A stretch of 64,000 nucleotides of DNA from NCBI RefSeq assembly GCF_000204015.1, contig NZ_GL883080.1, forward strand, positions 578,511 to 642,510. Direction: 5' to 3'. The notes below the pieces were generated by a model, which saw nothing but the letters and a program-made list of their open reading frames with translations, searched no databases and was not told the DNA's origin. The position numbers and the translations under genes are program-made. Of this stretch, positions 61,756-64,000 are shown piece after piece; the stretch's first letter is position 1; the number at the start of each line of letters is the position of its first letter. This stretch comes from Asticcacaulis biprosthecium C19. Its GTDB lineage: Bacteria; Pseudomonadota; Alphaproteobacteria; Caulobacterales; Caulobacteraceae.

Positions 61756-62871
61756 ATGCAGACGGCATCCATCCTCATCATTGGTGGGGGTATCGGGGGG
61801 CTGACCACAGCCATCGCCCTGCGACGAAAGGGTTTTGACGTCGAGGTTGTCGAGAAGGACCCAAACTGGGCCGTCTATGGCGTCGGCATCATCCAGCAAG
61901 CCAATGTCATTCGCGCCATGAACGAGCTTGGAATTCTCGATGACTACATTCATGCGGGTTACGGCTTCGACTATGTCGATATTTTTATCCCCTCGGGTCA
62001 GCAAGTCGCTCATATCCCGACGCCCAAGCTGGTCGAAGGCTATCCCAGCAATGTCGGAATCGGCCGTCCAGCGCTTCATAAGGTGCTTGGCGACCGAACG
62101 AAGGCGTCAGGTGCGCGGGTCAAGCTTGGCGTTACGGCATCGCGCATGGAGGACGACGGCAGGGGCGTAACAGCCTGGTTCTCTGACGGCTCGAAAGGGC
62201 GCTATGACTTGGTTGTTGGCGCCGACGGCGTTAATTCGGCCGTGCGTCAGGTCCTGTTCCCGAAAGCCGCGATGCCGGAATTCACTGGCCAAGGCGTCTG
62301 GCGTTACAATTTTCCGCGCGACCCCTCGATCACCAATCTGACGGCCTATGAAGGCCCGACGGGCATTGGCTTTTGTCCCCTGTCGGAAACCCTTATGTAC
62401 ATGTACGTCACGACCCGTGAGCCGGGGAATCCCTTCTACGAGAAGCACACTTTGGCGGCGTCCATGCGCGCCAAATTGCAAAACGTGCCCCCCTTCATCG
62501 GCCGTCTGCGTGAGCAAATCACGGACAACGACTCCGTCGTCTATCGGCCGTTGCACTGGTTGTTCCTCGACGGCGACTGGCATGTTGGCAACATCTGCGT
62601 CCTGGGAGACGCGGCGCATGCCACCACGCCGCATCTTGGGCAGGGCGCCGGCATGGCCATCGAGGACGGAATTGTCCTGGCGGATGAACTGGTCCTGGCC
62701 CGTACGCCGCAGGAGGCGTTCAGGGCGATGCACAAGCGTCGCTTCAGTCGGTGCAAATATATCGTCGACCGCTCCAAGGCGATCGGCGACGGCCAGATCG
62801 GCAAGGGGCCGCTTCTCGATAACGCCCTGGAGTCCCGCAATATGCACGACGTCGTCGCTGCACCCCTCTGA
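61756..62871 (+). CDS. FAD-dependent aromatic monooxygenase (salicylate hydroxylase-like)
   Basis: 371 aa group A flavoprotein hydroxylase. FAD site GGGIGGLTTAIALRRKGFDV, the DG motif VVGADGVNSAVRQVL, and GDAAHATTPHLGQGAGMAIEDG. NAD(P)H-dependent hydroxylation of an aromatic or N-heterocyclic ring is the family reaction. It begins 109 bp after the LysR gene and precedes the hydrolase by 28 bp. GGGAG precedes the ATG. Confidence 0.9.
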   Translation: MQTASILIIGGGIGGLTTAIALRRKGFDVEVVEKDPNWAVYGVGIIQQANVIRAMNELGILDDYIHAGYGFDYVDIFIPSGQQVAHIPTPKLVEGYPSNVGIGRPALHKVLGDRTKASGARVKLGVTASRMEDDGRGVTAWFSDGSKGRYDLVVGADGVNSAVRQVLFPKAAMPEFTGQGVWRYNFPRDPSITNLTAYEGPTGIGFCPLSETLMYMYVTTREPGNPFYEKHTLAASMRAKLQNVPPFIGRLREQITDNDSVVYRPLHWLFLDGDWHVGNICVLGDAAHATTPHLGQGAGMAIEDGIVLADELVLARTPQEAFRAMHKRRFSRCKYIVDRSKAIGDGQIGKGPLLDNALESRNMHDVVAAPL

Positions 62872-62899
62872 GTTGCCCTTCTGGCATGAAAGTAGTCTG

Positions 62900-64000
62900 A
62901 TGCTGTTTGAGTATTTCGACAAAAATTACGTCTGGAACCTGTCCCTGGCTATCGCCATGGCGTCGGGGGCGGAAATCGGCGAGTTGATGGACATGTGCGC
63001 GCCCCTTAAAGCGGCCGCGGCGAACGGGACGGATGCGGGTACGGCCGAATTTATGACCGAGTGGGTCAAGGTCGCTGACAAGTTGGCGGAACTGGCGCGT
63101 GAGGACGAAGCTTTGGGGCGACACTTTTCAGCTTCAAAGAAATGGCAGCGCAGCGCGCTTTACCTCCTGACGGCGGAGCGGATGCAGGGCCATGGTCATC
63201 CGGGACGAGAGGCCACATACACCAAGGCGTTGACCGCCTTTGACCAGGGGATGAAACTTGGCCGGGAAAATTGCCAGCGCTTCGAAATTCCTTACAAAGG
63301 CACCTTCATCCCGGCGCTCTATACGCAGGCCCAAGGGGTAGACGGCCCGGCGCCTTGCGTCGTTTACGTCAACGGCCTCGATAGCTGCAAAGAGCTGCTC
63401 TACTGGTCATGGCTGCCTGGCGCCCTGGCACGGCGTGGCGTTTCTACTCTGTGTGTCGATCAGCCGGGCACCGGCGAGACCATCCGACGCAACGGCCTGT
63501 TTGCCGATCCCCACAGCGAAAACTGGGCCACCCCGGTCTATGAGTGGCTGGCCGCGAGAACGGATATCGATCCAAGGCGGATCGGCATTACCGGGATTTC
63601 TTTAGGTGGCCACTATGCGCCGCGGGCCGTTGCGTTCGAACCGAGGTTTGCCGCCGGCGCGGTTTGGGGCGCCAACCATAATTGGGCGGAAGTCCAGCAG
63701 AAACGTCTGCGCCGCGAGGGCGAAAATCCCGTTCCCCACTATTGGGCGCACGTCATGTGGGTGTTCGGTGCCAGCGACATGGACGACTTCTTCGCCAAGG
63801 CAGCGGACATGAACCTGAACGGCATACTCGACCGGGTGAAGGTGCCGTTCCTGGTGACCCATGGCATCAAAGACCGTCAAATCGGTGTCGAATACTCCTA
63901 TCAAACCTATGACCAGCTCGTGAACAGTCCCAAACGCGAGTTGAAGGTGTTTACAGACCGCGAAGGCGGTGTCGAGCATGTCGGCGCCGACAATATGAGC
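62900..64000 (+). CDS. Alpha/beta hydrolase, DHPON-hydrolase/FrsA-like (partial)
   Basis: Open from the ATG at 62900 to the window edge (367 codons, no stop seen). After an N-terminal helical cap (residues 1-130, including SASKKWQRSALYLLTAERM) comes the hydrolase core: PCVVYVNGLDSCKELLYW, LCVDQPGTGETIRRNGL, the nucleophile elbow GITGISLGGHYAP, the Asp in VTHGIKDRQIG and the His in GGVEHVGADN. The pattern resembles 2,6-dihydroxypseudooxynicotine hydrolase, a C-C bond hydrolase acting after ring hydroxylation, and the esterase FrsA. It follows the FAD monooxygenase by 28 bp. Nearly full length, only the extreme C-terminus is missing. Confidence 0.85.
   Translation, partial: MLFEYFDKNYVWNLSLAIAMASGAEIGELMDMCAPLKAAAANGTDAGTAEFMTEWVKVADKLAELAREDEALGRHFSASKKWQRSALYLLTAERMQGHGHPGREATYTKALTAFDQGMKLGRENCQRFEIPYKGTFIPALYTQAQGVDGPAPCVVYVNGLDSCKELLYWSWLPGALARRGVSTLCVDQPGTGETIRRNGLFADPHSENWATPVYEWLAARTDIDPRRIGITGISLGGHYAPRAVAFEPRFAAGAVWGANHNWAEVQQKRLRREGENPVPHYWAHVMWVFGASDMDDFFAKAADMNLNGILDRVKVPFLVTHGIKDRQIGVEYSYQTYDQLVNSPKRELKVFTDREGGVEHVGADNMS

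Noticed and set aside
1-64000. CRISPR arrays, transposases, phage or plasmid replication genes
   Set aside because: I looked for regularly spaced repeats, DDE or tyrosine recombinase motifs and structural phage genes and saw none.

Overview
The window looks like a chromosomal segment of a GC-rich alphaproteobacterium, most likely in Caulobacterales (Caulobacter/Asticcacaulis/Brevundimonas-like). This is an inference from gene content: a TonB-dependent receptor, an alpha-xylosidase, tandem receiver proteins, DmdC, MetE and many short secreted or Tat-type proteins. One promoter (18822-18844) also fits the Caulobacter housekeeping pattern TTGACnn-N10-GCTAnA. No ribosomal RNA, CRISPR array, phage structural gene or transposase was seen. 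Three tRNA genes are present: Thr at 41174, Tyr at 52307 and Gly at 52428.

Layout. 1-1810: end of an unknown gene and a convergent chemotaxis receptor. 1811-8383: a visibly AT-richer accessory island read entirely on the minus strand. It begins with a small Cys-rich HicA-like protein and an HTH partner, followed by three tightly coupled genes of unknown function (the last has a PIN-nuclease-like N-terminus), then a Fic-type antitoxin and a truncated Fic gene. This five-gene operon is the best candidate for an undescribed (possibly defence) system. 8384-21673: housekeeping and metabolism (GNAT, oligopeptidase B, trypsin-like protease, DmdC, cytochrome b561-YceI fusion, TsaC, YaaA, two paralogous double-receiver proteins, a D-2-hydroxyacid dehydrogenase, a NUDIX hydrolase). 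21972-24821: a 35-residue exported peptide gene with its own terminator, followed by a hybrid histidine kinase with a large periplasmic sensor, a possible peptide-signalling pair.

24918-37059: SPFH/NfeD pair, class II aldolase, lipoprotein cytochrome c, Ogt, CorA, a GAF kinase-receiver fusion, a PQQ-type sugar dehydrogenase lipoprotein, and a Rieske oxygenase coupled to a BtaA-like DUF3419 enzyme whose end overlaps a convergent methyltransferase by 108 bp. 37319-41249: metE under a perfect 20-bp palindrome, a collapsed RTX-type pseudogene next to a dispersed repeat, an ankyrin protein and tRNA-Thr. 41372-52147: a CPBP-protease/hydrolase fusion, BON protein, DUF6544-like protein, Tat nitroreductase, MetG, dienelactone hydrolase, three tandem DUF805 membrane proteins and RlmB.

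52307-64000: tRNA-Tyr and tRNA-Gly, a secreted GH31/PA14 alpha-xylosidase with a LacI/XylR-like operator, then a divergent catabolic cluster. In that cluster a TonB receptor, MFS transporter and NAD-dependent epimerase/dehydrogenase read leftward. A NodD-like LysR regulator, an FAD monooxygenase and an alpha/beta hydrolase read rightward. A structured control region lies between the two arms. Together they suggest uptake, hydroxylation and hydrolytic cleavage of one unidentified, probably aromatic, compound. Start codons were re-chosen by ribosome-binding site and neighbour spacing where noted. All functions are read from motifs without database searches.
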